Source of the DNA: an uncultured Eubacterium sp.
GTDB lineage: Bacteria; Bacillota; Clostridia; Lachnospirales; Lachnospiraceae
Reading direction: 5' to 3'
Assembly: GCA_958446835.1 (NCBI GenBank)
Contig: CAUCXT010000058.1
Location: 1 to 13,774 of the forward strand
Length of the DNA: 13,774 nt
Position numbers and translations under genes: made by a program. Positions 1-5,872 of the stretch are shown one piece after another (positions within the stretch are counted from its first letter, which is position 1; each line of letters begins with the position of its first letter). The notes beneath the pieces are model-generated. The model searched no databases. It saw only the letters and a list, made by a program, of their open reading frames with translations, and was not told the origin of the DNA.

Positions 1-1529
1 AGATTCTTGGACATGTCAATGACCCGGGAACAGACATAATGTCCGTGATAGCCGCGTATGATATACCGGTGGAGTTCCCGAAGGAGGTCATGGACAGTCT
101 TTCGGCAATTCCGGACAGTGTGGATTCCAAGGCAAGTGCGGGCAGGGTTGATTTCCGCAATCTGCAGACGGTCACAATCGATGGAGAGGACGCTAAGGAT
201 CTCGATGATGCCATAAGCATTTCAAAAAATAAGAATGGCTATACTCTTGGCGTTCACATAGCGGATGTCAGCAACTATGTGACGGAAAATTCGCCGCTTG
301 ACAAGGAGGCAAGAAGCAGGGGAACCAGCGTGTACCTTGTCGACAGGGTTATACCTATGCTTCCGCACAAGCTATCCAACGGAATATGTTCACTCAACGA
401 AGGTGTCGACAGATTAGCACTCAGCTGCGTGATGGACATTGATTTTAAGGGAAATATAGTCGGGCACAGAATATGCGAGTCGGTTATAAATGTTGACCGC
501 CGCATGTCATACACATCCGTGAAAAAGATTCTTGTGGATGATGACGCACAGGAGAAGGAAAAGTATTCCGACCTTGTCGATATGTTCTTCCTTATGAAGG
601 AGTTGTCTGAGCTGTTAAGAAGCAGAAGGGAGAACAGAGGTTCAATAGACTTTGATTTTCCTGAGAGCAAGATTATTCTTGATAAAAATGGAAAACCTAT
701 AGATATCAAGCCTTATGAGCGCAATGTCGCCACAAGAATCATAGAGGACTTCATGCTTGCGGCAAATGAGACCGTAGCTGAGGATTTCTTCTGGCAGGAG
801 CTTCCGTTCGTGTACAGAACCCATGATGACCCGGATCCGGAGAAAATCAGAAGCCTTGCGACATTCATAAACAACTTCGGCTATTCAATCCGTATGGGTC
901 AGGACTATGTTCACCCTAAGGAGCTGCAGAAGCTCCTTGCGTCCATACAGGATTCGCCTGAGGAGCCGCTCATATCAAGGCTCACGCTCAGGAGCATGAA
1001 GAGGGCGCAGTATTCGACGGAGTGTACCGGACATTTCGGATTATCCGCCAAGTATTACTGCCACTTCACATCACCGATACGAAGATATCCAGACCTTCAG
1101 ATTCACAGGATAATCAAAGAGAATCTTCACGGAGGACTCACCGCAAGACGCATAGAGCACTATGAGCGTATTCTGCCTGATGTCGCAAAAAATTCAAGCC
1201 TTATGGAGCGCAGAGCCGATGACGCGGAGCGCGACACCGATAAGCTCAAGAAGGTTGAGTACATGTCATCGCGTATCGGCAATATGTATGACGGAGTAAT
1301 ATCCGGAGTAACCGCCTACGGCTTCTATGTGGAGCTGCCTGATACCATAGAGGGGATGGTTCACATAAATACCTTGGAGGATGACTACTATATATTCGAT
1401 GAGACTCACTATGAGCTCTACGGTGAGGTTACACATAAGACATATAAGCTGGGGCAGCAGGTGACCGTTGAGGTAGTGGGAACGGATAAGCTTATGAGAA
1501 CCATTGACTTTGAGGTTGTGCAGAAGTGA
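1..1529 (+). CDS. rnr: Ribonuclease R, 3' part (5' end lies outside the window)
   Basis: RNase R is a processive 3'-5' exoribonuclease that degrades structured RNA, including messages released by trans-translation. The reading frame is open from base 3, before the first ATG at 39, and encodes the typical NDPGTDIMSVIAAYDIP stretch, so the gene starts upstream of the window. The RNB catalytic domain is complete: the metal-binding motif DGEDAKDLDDA (D-x5-D-x-D-D) lies at about 180-212 and the signature FTSPIRRYPDLQIHRII near 1066-1116. A C-terminal S1 RNA-binding domain (GVISGVTAYGFYVELPDTIEGMVH) follows at about 1290-1370. The protein stops soon after the S1 domain, without the long lysine-rich tail of some homologues. 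smpB and ssrA follow directly, the usual Firmicutes grouping. The family assignment is secure; only the missing N-terminal cold-shock domains cannot be checked. Confidence 0.97.
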   Translation, partial: ILGHVNDPGTDIMSVIAAYDIPVEFPKEVMDSLSAIPDSVDSKASAGRVDFRNLQTVTIDGEDAKDLDDAISISKNKNGYTLGVHIADVSNYVTENSPLDKEARSRGTSVYLVDRVIPMLPHKLSNGICSLNEGVDRLALSCVMDIDFKGNIVGHRICESVINVDRRMSYTSVKKILVDDDAQEKEKYSDLVDMFFLMKELSELLRSRRENRGSIDFDFPESKIILDKNGKPIDIKPYERNVATRIIEDFMLAANETVAEDFFWQELPFVYRTHDDPDPEKIRSLATFINNFGYSIRMGQDYVHPKELQKLLASIQDSPEEPLISRLTLRSMKRAQYSTECTGHFGLSAKYYCHFTSPIRRYPDLQIHRIIKENLHGGLTARRIEHYERILPDVAKNSSLMERRADDAERDTDKLKKVEYMSSRIGNMYDGVISGVTAYGFYVELPDTIEGMVHINTLEDDYYIFDETHYELYGEVTHKTYKLGQQVTVEVVGTDKLMRTIDFEVVQK

Positions 1530-1584
1530 TATGCTATTATTTGGGTTATAGGAATAAAACGCCTGGTATTTAAAATGTATTGTA

Positions 1585-1617
1585 TTTGAAAACATAAACT
1601 GTTAGTTTAATTTCAAA
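1585..1617 (+). terminator. Hairpin between rnr and smpB, possible weak terminator
   Basis: TTTGAAA (1585-1591) and TAAACT (1595-1600) pair with AGTTTA (1604-1609) and TTTCAAA (1611-1617), giving a 7+6 bp stem with a small asymmetric interior loop and a GTT loop. There is no clear T-tract, so termination is uncertain. It lies just upstream of the smpB promoter and could insulate smpB from rnr transcription. Confidence 0.4.
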
Positions 1618-1624
1618 ATATCCA

Positions 1625-1654
1625 TTGCAAAAAGCTTGGTTCATGTGGTATAAT
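1625..1654 (+). promoter_or_regulatory. smpB promoter with extended -10
   Basis: A -35-like TTGCAA (1625-1630) is followed after 18 bp by a perfect TATAAT (1649-1654), which is preceded by TG at 1646-1647 (extended -10). Transcription would start near 1661, only about 20 nt before the smpB start codon. smpB, and perhaps ssrA by read-through, can therefore be made independently of rnr. Confidence 0.75.
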
Positions 1655-1683
1655 TCCGATTGTTGACGAAAGGAAAGAAAACT

Positions 1684-2154
1684 ATGGGCGATAAAGATAA
1701 TTACAAGTTAATAGCGAACAATAAAAAAGCCTACTTTGATTACTTTATCGAAGATACATGGGAGGCGGGTATTGCACTCCACGGAACTGAGGTCAAGTCA
1801 GTCCGCATGGGAAAGTGCAGTATCAAGGAAGCTTTCATCCGTGTCGAGGATGGAGAGGTGTTTGTCTACAACATGCACATCAGTCCTTATGAGAAGGGCA
1901 ACATTTTTAACAAGGATCCGCTCCGCGTTAAGAAGCTTCTTCTTCACAGACATGAGGTCAACAAGATTCTGGGTGAGGTGACCCAGAAGGGTTATACCCT
2001 TGTGCCGCTTCAGGTTTATCTAAAGGGTAGTCTTGTCAAGGTTCAGGTTGGACTTGGACGCGGCAAGAAGCTCTATGATAAGAGAGATACCATTGCCAAG
2101 AAGGATCAGCGAAGAGAAGCTGAGAAGGATTTCAAGGTCAAGAATCTCTACTAA
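1684..2154 (+). CDS. smpB: SsrA-binding protein SmpB
   Basis: SmpB binds the tRNA-like domain of tmRNA and brings it to ribosomes stalled on broken mRNA; its tail occupies the empty mRNA channel. The 156-residue protein has the family length and hallmarks: GIALHGTEVKSVR near the N-terminus (β-barrel, tmRNA contact) and the basic C-terminal segment GKKLYDKRDTIAKKDQRR. I chose the ATG at 1684 because it follows an AAAGGAA ribosome site (about 1669-1675) at good spacing and the protein then begins like family members. An in-frame TTG at 1660 would lie at the transcription start and upstream of that ribosome site. ssrA, its RNA partner, begins 84 bp after the stop codon. Confidence 0.97.
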   Translation: MGDKDNYKLIANNKKAYFDYFIEDTWEAGIALHGTEVKSVRMGKCSIKEAFIRVEDGEVFVYNMHISPYEKGNIFNKDPLRVKKLLLHRHEVNKILGEVTQKGYTLVPLQVYLKGSLVKVQVGLGRGKKLYDKRDTIAKKDQRREAEKDFKVKNLY

Positions 2155-2209
2155 TATATGTTGGCAGCAGACTTAGTTAATGTTTTGAAAAGGTCTGTCA
2201 AGAGCTAAT

Positions 2210-2224
2210 CAGAGCCATGCTCTG
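2210..2224 (+). repeat. Small perfect hairpin in the smpB-ssrA gap
   Basis: CAGAGC (2210-2215) and GCTCTG (2219-2224) form a perfect 6-bp stem with a 3-nt loop just before the mature 5' end of tmRNA. It could be a processing or regulatory structure in the precursor. There is no T-tract, so it is not a typical terminator. Confidence 0.4.
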
Positions 2225-2238
2225 TGTGCTATATATCC

Positions 2239-2594
2239 GGGGTAGTAAAGGTTTCGACGGGCTATTTGAAGTCGGAGAAGCAAGCCGCACGGTCATGCGT
2301 CAAATGCCAAAATTAAAATTAAACGCTGAAGATAATTTAGCAATCGCAGCCTAATGGCTGCCGTCCGACCTAGCGCACCTACACGTTAGGAGCCGGGCGT
2401 CGACCTTGTAGGAAACGACACGGGCTAAGCTTTGCCCCCGCGGGCGTATTATGAAGCTACAGAAGTGCATATCCTGTTAATCGGAGCTGCATGGATGGAA
2501 TGGAAGTTGCTTTGCGGCTTCAAAAAGATTAACTAAGCTTGTAGAAGGACGAGGGATAGTGGTTCGGACACGGGTTCGATTCCCGTCTACTCCA
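2239..2594 (+). ncRNA. ssrA: Transfer-messenger RNA (tmRNA)
   Basis: tmRNA acts as tRNA-Ala and then as mRNA to free stalled ribosomes and tag the unfinished protein for proteolysis. The 5' end GGGGTAG (2239-2245) pairs with CTACTCC (2587-2593) as a 7-bp acceptor stem. The third pair is G·U, the alanyl-tRNA synthetase identity element, and A2594 is the discriminator base. The conserved TTCGACGGG lies near 2252 and the T arm is ACGGG-TTCGATT-CCCGT (ending 2586). The tag frame starts at a GCT resume codon (2325) and reads AEDNLAIAA, ending at TAA (2352-2354). The ending in Ala-Ala is the ClpXP/ClpAP-type degradation signal. The three bases after the discriminator are CTC, so CCA is not encoded and must be added enzymatically. 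The length of 356 nt is normal. Confidence 0.97.
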
Positions 2595-2600
2595 CTCTCG

Positions 2601-2640
2601 AAAAGTGCTGTAAACGCCTGTTTTACGGCACTTTTTCATT
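2601..2640 (+). terminator. Intrinsic terminator of ssrA
   Basis: The arm at 2601-2614 pairs with 2622-2635 (14 bp, one G·U), with a 7-nt loop and a T-rich run on the 3' side (TTTTTCATTTT). It starts six bases after the mature tmRNA 3' end. Its close spacing implies that the tmRNA 3' end is made by trimming from this hairpin. Confidence 0.85.
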
Positions 2641-2696
2641 TTGCGAATGTTTCAAAAAAGCTATTTTTGATTGTTTTGAACCGTTTTGTATCAAAA

Positions 2697-2720
2697 AAAT
2701 AGGGGAAGAAATAGGGGAAG
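2697..2720 (+). repeat. Tandem 12-bp direct repeat downstream of ssrA
   Basis: AAATAGGGGAAG occurs twice in perfect tandem. The surrounding frame is open and reads IGEEIGEEK, ending at a TAA near 2748. Paired short repeats beside an ssrA 3' end could be recombinase arm sites, or the tail of a lost integrase gene. Both are inference; only the repeat itself is seen. Confidence 0.6.
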
Positions 2721-2727
2721 AAAAAAC

Positions 2728-2742
2728 ACAATGGCACATTGT
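2728..2742. repeat. Inverted repeat ACAATG-GCA-CATTGT
   Basis: A perfect 6-bp dyad around a 3-bp centre, the size of a protein-binding operator. It is the first of three inverted repeats in about 120 bp of gene-free DNA next to ssrA. Confidence 0.4.
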
Positions 2743-2750
2743 AAAATAAA

Positions 2751-2778
2751 TTCAGTACATAAATGCTAATGTACTGAA
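2751..2778. repeat. Inverted repeat TTCAGTACAT / ATGTACTGAA
   Basis: Perfect 10-bp arms (2751-2760 and 2769-2778) flank an 8-nt loop, followed by an A-run on the plus strand. It could be an operator or a structural site of the degraded element. On the minus strand the stem is followed by AATTTATTTT, only loosely terminator-like. Confidence 0.5.
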
Positions 2779-2813
2779 AAAAATACAATCTTAAATTAAA
2801 TCAAGAGCAGGTA

Positions 2814-2852
2814 AAAAGCTTGATGGCATAAATGCTGTCGAGCTTTTTTGTT
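2814..2852 (+). terminator. Intrinsic terminator with no obvious gene upstream
   Basis: AAAAGCTTGATGGCA (2814-2828) pairs over 15 positions with 2833-2847; the three deviations are all G·U wobbles. The loop is TAAA and a run of six T follows (2844-2849). This is a convincing plus-strand terminator, yet only fragments lie between it and the ssrA terminator. It probably belonged to a lost gene, or ends a small transcript from this gap. Confidence 0.75.
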
Positions 2853-2970
2853 TCACAAAAAAATAAAACCGTTTATATATTTGTTCATACCGAAAACTAA
2901 TGAGAGCGGGGGATGTTGGATTAAGATGTTTTTTAAAAAATAATTCATATTTATATGAGACTCAAAAACG

Positions 2971-3084
2971 ATGAATTTGCAATCGTTTCGTAATGGAGAA
3001 TTATTTTGTGAGGACGGATGCAGGATGTCGTTTGAAGAGTTGAATTATGGATGCTTTCCGGATAAGAGGGGGGGAACAGAATGA
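2971..3084 (+). CDS. Possible 37-residue leader ORF overlapping the excisionase-like gene
   Basis: The frame MNLQSFRNGELF...DKRGGTE ends at TGA (3082-3084), which overlaps the next gene's ATG as ATGA, the classic arrangement for translational coupling. Its own ribosome site is weak; an inner ATG at 3025 is an alternative start. No family is recognised. It may be a real small gene or the tail of a truncated one. Confidence 0.35.
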   Translation: MNLQSFRNGELFCEDGCRMSFEELNYGCFPDKRGGTE

Positions 3085-3314
3085 GCAAAGATAAAATTAT
3101 GCCAAATGAGGATATTTGTAAGCCTGATTATGAAAATAGAATTTTGACTCAGGCAGATTTATATGAAATTTTTCCATTTGGAAAGACGAAAGTGCGGGCA
3201 TTGATAGCTTCCGGAAGTTTGCCGCTGATAAAAATCGGTAAAGACTATATAACATCTTGGAATGTTTTAGAAGACTGGATTCGCGACAACATCGGTAAAG
3301 AGATTTATTTATAA
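3081..3314 (+). CDS. Small excisionase-like (winged HTH, HTH_17/MerR-type) DNA-binding protein
   Basis: This is a 77-residue protein with a disordered N-terminus of about 20 residues followed by one winged helix-turn-helix. The pattern ILTQADLYEIFPFGKTKVRALI-(turn)-SLPLIKIGKDYITSWNVLEDWI matches the 'excisionase family/HTH_17' layout: recognition helix, then a basic wing, then a tryptophan-bearing C-terminal helix. Such proteins bend DNA to steer integrase toward excision, or act as small regulators. A strong purine ribosome site (GAGGGGGGG, about 3066-3074) lies before ATG 3081. Its place downstream of ssrA, a known integration target, supports an origin in a mobile element, but no integrase is present in the window. 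A long hairpin follows the stop codon. The fold is a fair call; the excisionase role is inference. Confidence 0.7.
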   Translation: MSKDKIMPNEDICKPDYENRILTQADLYEIFPFGKTKVRALIASGSLPLIKIGKDYITSWNVLEDWIRDNIGKEIYL

Positions 3315-3337
3315 CAAAAAGCTGAGAGTTGAAGAGA

Positions 3338-3393
3338 AAATGTGGACAGAATGATAACAAAGAGTTGTTTCATTTTGTCCACATTTATTTTTA
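3338..3393 (+). terminator. Very long hairpin after the excisionase-like gene
   Basis: The arm 3338-3354 pairs with 3370-3386 (17 bp, one G·U). The loop itself pairs AACAA (3356-3360) with TTGTT (3365-3369) around AGAG, giving about 22 bp interrupted by one unpaired T. TTTATTTTT follows. It can work as a terminator for the gene before it. Its length is unusual, and the almost symmetric structure would also stop transcription from the other side less efficiently. Confidence 0.7.
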
Positions 3394-3621
3394 AATTTAT
3401 TTGAAAATCCTAAATGGAATGAGGACTTTTAGAGGAAGATGCACAGATACGTATACCATTACATTGATTTATAAAATTTTGTTTGGCTCTGAACAGTAAC
3501 ATATTGCGTTTTCTGCAATCAAGACTAGAATAGTAGAAAATACCATTTAGATGGTGTTTTATAAAAGGGAAGAAAATAAACACCGATTATGTGGTGCTAA
3601 AAATGAAAAAGAAAGTAGTAG
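3387..3621. other. AT-rich gap with no intact gene
   Basis: I find no frame with a sensible start and protein-like content here. The one clear structure is a hairpin AAAATACCAT (3537-3546) - TTAG - ATGGTGTTTT (3551-3560), 10 bp with one G·U, which may be an old terminator. A 12-codon frame MKKKVVGMEYIN begins at 3603 and stops just as the next fragment's frame opens, consistent with a frameshift in a decayed gene. Confidence 0.5.
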
Positions 3622-3786
3622 GTATGGAATATATTAACTGAAGATGTGTGTGATAATGAAAAAATCAAGGGTGAATTGTATCGCACAGGAGAAGTGCAAA
3701 TCAACAATGTTTACAGTCTCATGCCGGAACAGTTAGAGGACGCGATGGATAATTGGTTTGCATATTATAATAAGATTCTTGCTTAG
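3603..3786 (+). pseudogene. Decayed gene fragment, possibly Fic-like
   Basis: The frame open at 3622-3786 gives a protein-like run (EDVCDNEKIKGELYRTGEV then QINNVYSLMPEQLEDAMDNW) of 54 codons but has no start codon. An ATG-started frame at 3603 (MKKKVVGMEYI) leads into it only through a shift of one base. The pattern G-x-YR-x(2)-x-V-x-I followed by P-(E/x)-x-L-x-x-(A/L)-M-x-x-W-x-x-YN is reminiscent of the segment before the catalytic motif in Fic/DOC AMP-transferases. Directly after the stop, another frame reads IHPTD, but no full HPFxxGNGR motif can be found. The Fic link is a weak inference from pattern; that this is broken coding sequence is more likely than not. Confidence 0.4.
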
Positions 3787-3900
3787 CGCCATTCATCCCA
3801 CGGACTAAAGAACATGGGTTTTCTGGTGAATAATATAAAAAATCATTATGATTAGAATAAAAATTGCCTTTTAGAATAAAATATTGAAAAAAAAGCAAAG

Positions 3901-4035
3901 GTGGAGACTAAATTTTCAATAGATATTGACGCCTGTGTAATGCAGTTGTATAATTCTATTGAAAAAAATAAAGAAAAAGAGACCGATTTTTCAATAAAGG
4001 TGATTAGCGATGGAAAGAAATTTGTATTTGAATAG
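3901..4035 (+). pseudogene. Short unidentified ORF overlapping the ATPase start
   Basis: From GTG 3901 the frame encodes METKFSIDIDACVMQLYNSI followed by a lysine/glutamate-rich stretch and SIKVISDGKKFVFE, stopping at TAG 4033-4035. That is 26 bp inside the following ATPase gene in another frame. The content looks like real protein, but the start is poor and the size small (44 residues), so it is probably the 3' end of a truncated gene that was once coupled to the ATPase. No family is recognised. The motif TTAGAATAAAA occurs twice just upstream (3852 and 3871). Confidence 0.35.
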
Positions 4036-5254
4036 GCTGATTAGGCGAAAAAATAATGGTATGATAAAGGTAGTTACCGGAATTAGAAGAAGCGGTAAAA
4101 CATATTTATTATTTGAATTATTTTATGATTATTTATTAAAATCAGGTGTTGACAAAGAGCATATTATAAAAATTGCATTAGATGATCGAATCAACAAAAA
4201 ATACCGTGATCCGGATGTATTGTGCGAATATGTTCATAATGCAGTAAAAGACGATGATATGTACTATGTATTGCTTGATGAAGTGCAAATGGTCCCGGAG
4301 TTTGAAGATGTGCTTAATAGTTTTTTGCATTTAAAGAATGTGGATACTTATGTAACAGGTAGTAATGCAAAGTTTTTATCTAAGGATATCATTACAGAAT
4401 TTCGTGGCAGGGGCGACCAAGTGCATATGTTTCCATTGTCTTTTGTAGAATATATGTCAGGAAGAAGCGTTGACATGCAGCAAGCATGGCGGGAATACAC
4501 AATGTATGGTGGTTTGCCGAAAATACTTGAAATTGAGAATGAAGAAGATAAGGCCGAGTATTTGAGAGATATTTTTAAGGAAACCTACATTAAAGATATT
4601 TTAGAGCGAAATGATGTTAGAAATCCGGTTGAAATGGAAGAGCTGTTAGATTACTTATCATCAGCAATTGGAGGCTTAACGAATCCGAAGAAATTGGCAG
4701 ATACGTTTAAGACCGTAAAAAATGTATCAATACATCCTGACACGATAAAAACATATTTGGACTATTTTGAGGATTCATTTTTAATTAGTAGGGCGAACCG
4801 TTATGACATAAAAGGGAAAAAATATATCAGTACGCCAATGAAATTTTATTTTACGGATTGCGGCTTAAGAAATGTTAGAATCAACTTCCGACAATATGAA
4901 GAAACACATATTATGGAAAATATTATTTACAATGAACTTCTCATAAGAGGATACAATGTCGATGTTGGCATGGTTGAATTTAACTATTGTAATGAGGATA
5001 AGAAAAAAGTACAAAAGCAGTTGGAAGTAGATTTTGTATGTAATCAAGGCTCTAAGAGGTTATATATTCAATCTGCATTGGCTTTGCCAACGAAGGAAAA
5101 AGAGGAGCAGGAGCAGTTATCGCTTCAAAGTATTGGAGATTCATTTAAGAAGATAATCATTGTAAAGGATGGACCTACGCATTACAATGAATCAGGAATT
5201 TTGATATTAAATTTATTCGACTTCTTATTAAAAGAGAATAGTCTGGAATATTAA
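4010..5254 (+). CDS. AAA-family ATPase with C-terminal DUF4143 domain
   Basis: This 414-residue protein belongs to the AAA_14/DUF4143 family, found in many copies in Clostridia, Bacteroidetes and archaea; its cellular role is not settled. The ATPase part shows Walker A GIRRSGKT (residues 24-31), Walker B YVLLDE (86-91), a sensor-like TGSNA (116-120) and the arginine-bearing FRGRG (131-135). The C-terminal third has the family motif LEVDFV...LYIQSALAL, which resembles a nuclease-like fold in which the usual catalytic E-x-K is replaced by Y-I-Q. Nuclease activity is therefore unlikely. The ribosome site AAAGGTG precedes ATG 4010. Length is normal and the frame is intact, in contrast to the wreckage on both sides. 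AT-rich codon use suggests acquisition by transfer. There is no partner gene in the same unit, so I assign no defence or toxin role. Confidence 0.93.
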   Translation: MERNLYLNRLIRRKNNGMIKVVTGIRRSGKTYLLFELFYDYLLKSGVDKEHIIKIALDDRINKKYRDPDVLCEYVHNAVKDDDMYYVLLDEVQMVPEFEDVLNSFLHLKNVDTYVTGSNAKFLSKDIITEFRGRGDQVHMFPLSFVEYMSGRSVDMQQAWREYTMYGGLPKILEIENEEDKAEYLRDIFKETYIKDILERNDVRNPVEMEELLDYLSSAIGGLTNPKKLADTFKTVKNVSIHPDTIKTYLDYFEDSFLISRANRYDIKGKKYISTPMKFYFTDCGLRNVRINFRQYEETHIMENIIYNELLIRGYNVDVGMVEFNYCNEDKKKVQKQLEVDFVCNQGSKRLYIQSALALPTKEKEEQEQLSLQSIGDSFKKIIIVKDGPTHYNESGILILNLFDFLLKENSLEY

Positions 5255-5260
5255 AAGGGT

Positions 5261-5295
5261 AAAAAACAGCTTAAAATAATCTGTTTTTTGTTTAA
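5261..5295 (+). terminator. Terminator of the DUF4143 ATPase gene
   Basis: AAAAAACAG (5261-5269) pairs perfectly with CTGTTTTTT (5281-5289) around an 11-nt loop, followed by GTTTAA. It starts six bases after the stop codon. The A-run/T-run symmetry could allow termination in both directions. Confidence 0.8.
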
Positions 5296-5359
5296 CTTCG
5301 TCATTTTACAATTACAAACTCTTTCTCAATAGAAAACTATGTGCTGGCCTCCTTAAAGA

Positions 5360-5662
5360 TTATCGTCCGGTTTCACTTCTGCTTAAAAAGACTGCATCGA
5401 GATTTTCTTTTTCACGATGTTTCTTGACTTTTGAAAGAATTTGATACTGTCCATATAATTTGTCGGAAATCTAATAGACATGGCGGAACTTGTTAAATTG
5501 CATGAAATGATGTGCGGAGATGTGCTGGATAAGTTCTTTGCTGGAGAGAATCAGCTTGCCTCCTTTGCATGTTACGGGACGGGTTTTCTTGAATACAGAG
5601 TAATCGCCTTTTGGAAGATATTTCGGTAATAATTTACCAAAATATCTTTTAGAAACTGGAAA
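5360..5662 (-). pseudogene. Broken unidentified gene, minus strand
   Basis: Read on the minus strand, 5662 down to 5468 is an open frame with protein-like content: SKRYFGKLLPKYLPKGDYSV, then RPVTCKGGKLILSSKELIQH. After one in-frame TAG the same frame continues as ISDKLYGQYQILSKVKKHRE and ends at TAA (5360-5362). The flow across the stop suggests one gene inactivated by a nonsense change. It has no start codon at its 5' side and no family that I recognise; a transposase or plasmid-type protein is possible in this setting. A competing plus-strand frame (ATG 5480 to TAA 5629, 49 residues) looks less like protein. Confidence concerns the presence of decayed coding sequence, not its identity. Confidence 0.4.
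5615..5648. repeat. 15-bp inverted repeat with 4-nt loop
   Basis: AAGATATTTCGGTAA (5615-5629) and TTACCAAAATATCTT (5634-5648) are complementary except for one C/A mismatch. It lies inside the broken minus-strand gene, so it may be partly coincidental. With the T-run after it, it could be a weak plus-strand terminator. Confidence 0.5.
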
Positions 5663-5725
5663 TTAGTTCTGGTGCGATGTATAATAGAAGAAATGCTTCA
5701 TGTATATCCATCGCTTTAAATGTTT

Positions 5726-5792
5726 TGGCTCTTGGTAAAATGTCGGGGTATATGATTAAAAATCGTACACTTCAACATTTGACCAAGAGCCA
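5726..5792. mobile_element. Facing inverted-repeat pair resembling ISL3-family ends (solo ends or MITE-like)
   Basis: TGGCTCTTGGTAAAATG (5726-5742) and CATTTGACCAAGAGCCA (5776-5792) are inverted copies with one mismatch in 17. Beyond that, the arms still align at a lower level (GTCGGGGTATA against GTTGAAGTGTA, all differences transitions). Each arm is thus about 28 bp and they nearly meet in a 67-bp unit. From memory, ISL3-family termini of Firmicutes commonly begin GGCTCTTTGTC; the match here is close but was not searched. No transposase lies between the ends and I see no flanking 8-bp target duplication. A leftover of an internally deleted insertion sequence, or a miniature element, is the best reading. 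Confidence 0.55.
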
Positions 5793-5872
5793 TTTGAAAA
5801 ATTGATGTATCTATATTTCACAGCCTGTAATAGGGGCCATATATCAATTATTACATTCTCAGGATTGTTGAT

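Noticed and set aside
1660..1683. TTG start for smpB adding eight residues
   Set aside because: It coincides with the predicted transcription start and lies upstream of the ribosome site; ATG 1684 fits the family start.
5480..5629. Plus-strand 49-codon ORF
   Set aside because: No ribosome site, and the opposite strand carries a longer, more protein-like frame over the same bases.
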